From Viscum album (lineage: Eukaryota; Streptophyta; Magnoliopsida; Santalales; Viscaceae), in the NCBI GenBank assembly GCA_963277665.1, contig OY728157.1, positions 370,712,067-370,776,066 on the forward strand: 64,000 bases of DNA, given 5' to 3'. The notes under the pieces are model-generated. The model had not been told where the DNA came from, searched no databases, and saw nothing but the letters and a program-made list of their open reading frames with translations. Below, in pieces: positions 63,101-64,000 of the stretch. The position numbers and the translations under genes were made by a program. How positions within the stretch are numbered: the stretch's first letter is position 1; each line of letters opens with the position of its first letter.

Positions 63101-64000
63101 CGTGCACTATTAATGTCGTGCAGGATAGACGCACCATTTTCAGGTCTTTTGGGACTAAACATCATAGTTTAAAGACATATGGAGCAGACGTATACATGAG
63201 AGATGAGTTTCCAAAGGAGATGCATGGAGCATGATAAAGCATATCCGATGTAAACGAGGAAAAAGTCCCCAATATACCATGTGTAATTCTGAGGAGGAAA
63301 CCATAGGCAGAGCGGTGAGGAAAGATTAGAGGAAAAAGGTGAAGGGGAAACTAGATCCTTATGTAGCTGGACACGAAAATGAGATGTACGGGTGTTCTTA
63401 TGTATCTCATGGGAATGGGAATCAAGCTGTATGTAGTACTAAGATTGATCTTAGTTTATGGTCTTTGAGCTTAGACCATAGAGGACAGAAAACCTTCCAT
63501 GTACATGTATACCTCAACCTGATTCGTAAGCCAATGTGAGTCAAACTCGGTGTGGGAAACAAAGGGTAGATGAGGTTTATTTTGGAAATACCTAGAACAC
63601 CGACCAAATGAAAATCGTTTTCGAACCCCGAATGACACCATTGCCATGTCTTTTGTCCTCCAAACGTGTGAATGTGCATTGAGGGATAGTGCTAGGAGTT
63701 TCAAAATTCTATTCGGACATGTTGAGGTGGAGAAATTTGTGAATCATGTAACCAACATTCAAGGCTTGATGGGGCTGGAGTGATGATGGAGGATAACTAT
63801 TTACCTTGTTTGAAATAAAACATCCATATCATGTTATTTGTGAATGGGAACAACAAATGAGCATTCACCCCTGACCAAATTCGTATCATGGGACTTATAT
63901 CAATTTGTTACTTGGAACCCGTGAGGACATTGGCCTTAATTTTAGGAGGTCCCTTGGGCCGATCATTCATGCCATTCGGGGGTCCCTTTGGATGTGAAAT
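60161..64000 (+). repeat. Long complex repeat block downstream of the PMD pseudogene
   Basis: Two kinds of unit alternate. Type 1 (60,161-60,600; 61,533-61,930; 63,532-63,930) starts 'gtcaagctcggtgtgggaaa' and holds 'gaccatgtttgaaacatggg' about 330-380 bases later. Type 2 (60,920-61,070; 62,400-62,560; 62,640-62,790; 63,300-63,480; partly 61,300-61,450) holds a '(a)ccagaaaaatag' stretch, 'gggttagacccggaga' and 'cctacatatcccatgaggat', and ends in 'catagtttatggtc'. Copies are strongly diverged. It continues past the window end. Open stretches here (60,915-61,109, 61,074-61,358, 63,339-63,704) are not shared between copies, so they are not genes. Confidence 0.65.

Noticed and set aside
1..64000. 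CRISPR arrays, bacterial operons, rRNA genes
   Set aside because: Looked for regular short repeats with unique spacers and rRNA-like conserved blocks. The only regular arrays are the 27-bp and 55-bp contiguous tandem repeats, and the context is plant nuclear DNA.

Overview
This is plant nuclear DNA, almost entirely transposable-element sequence; I see no intact host gene. The evidence for a plant is the set of Ty3/gypsy LTR retrotransposons with gag/protease/RT/RNase H/integrase of plant type and primer-binding sites matching the 3' end of initiator tRNA-Met, a tRNA-derived SINE, and a 'plant mobile domain' (PMD) pseudogene. The species cannot be told. From 1 to about 52,100 the DNA is very AT-rich and decayed. 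From about 52,100 to the end it is clearly richer in G+C and carries different repeats.

Layout. (1) 1-1,690: truncated right part of a related LTR, here called F. (2) 1,690-8,505: element A (+), the 3' half of a Ty3/gypsy element (RT end, RNase H, integrase) plus a complete ~4.45-kb 3' LTR. (3) 8,506-38,204: a nest. Element D (+) has a truncated 5' LTR (8,506-9,911), a PBS, a decayed interior and a 3' LTR starting at 13,070. That LTR is split at 14,608/37,005 by element B (-; LTRs 14,609-16,957 and 34,663-36,999). B is itself split inside its integrase core by element C (+; 17,947-30,512). Flanking short duplications (TGGGG/TGGGA for B, CCCTA/CCATA for C) and the rejoined reading of D's LTR and B's integrase support this order: D, then B, then C. 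A appears to have landed in D's 5' LTR. (4) 38,205-41,560: unrecognised DNA with a ~1.45-kb tandem duplication that looks like exons plus introns. (5) 41,560-50,281: element E (+), the youngest by eye, with a truncated 5' LTR, a gag-only interior holding an inserted SINE, and a complete 4,547-bp 3' LTR. (6) 50,282-52,100: AT-rich, nothing recognised. (7) 52,100-64,000: G+C-richer, with 27-bp and 55-bp tandem arrays, a TATA box, a PMD/coiled-coil pseudogene (56,349-60,024) and long complex repeats on both sides that share motifs. This may be one large mobile element whose ends lie outside the window.

A, C and E belong to one long-LTR family. B and D belong to a second family with LTRs of about 2.3-2.7 kb. 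None could move by itself now: coding regions are broken by stops and frameshifts, many consistent with C-to-T decay. Element boundaries come from reading and aligning by eye; those marked approximate may be off by tens of bases.
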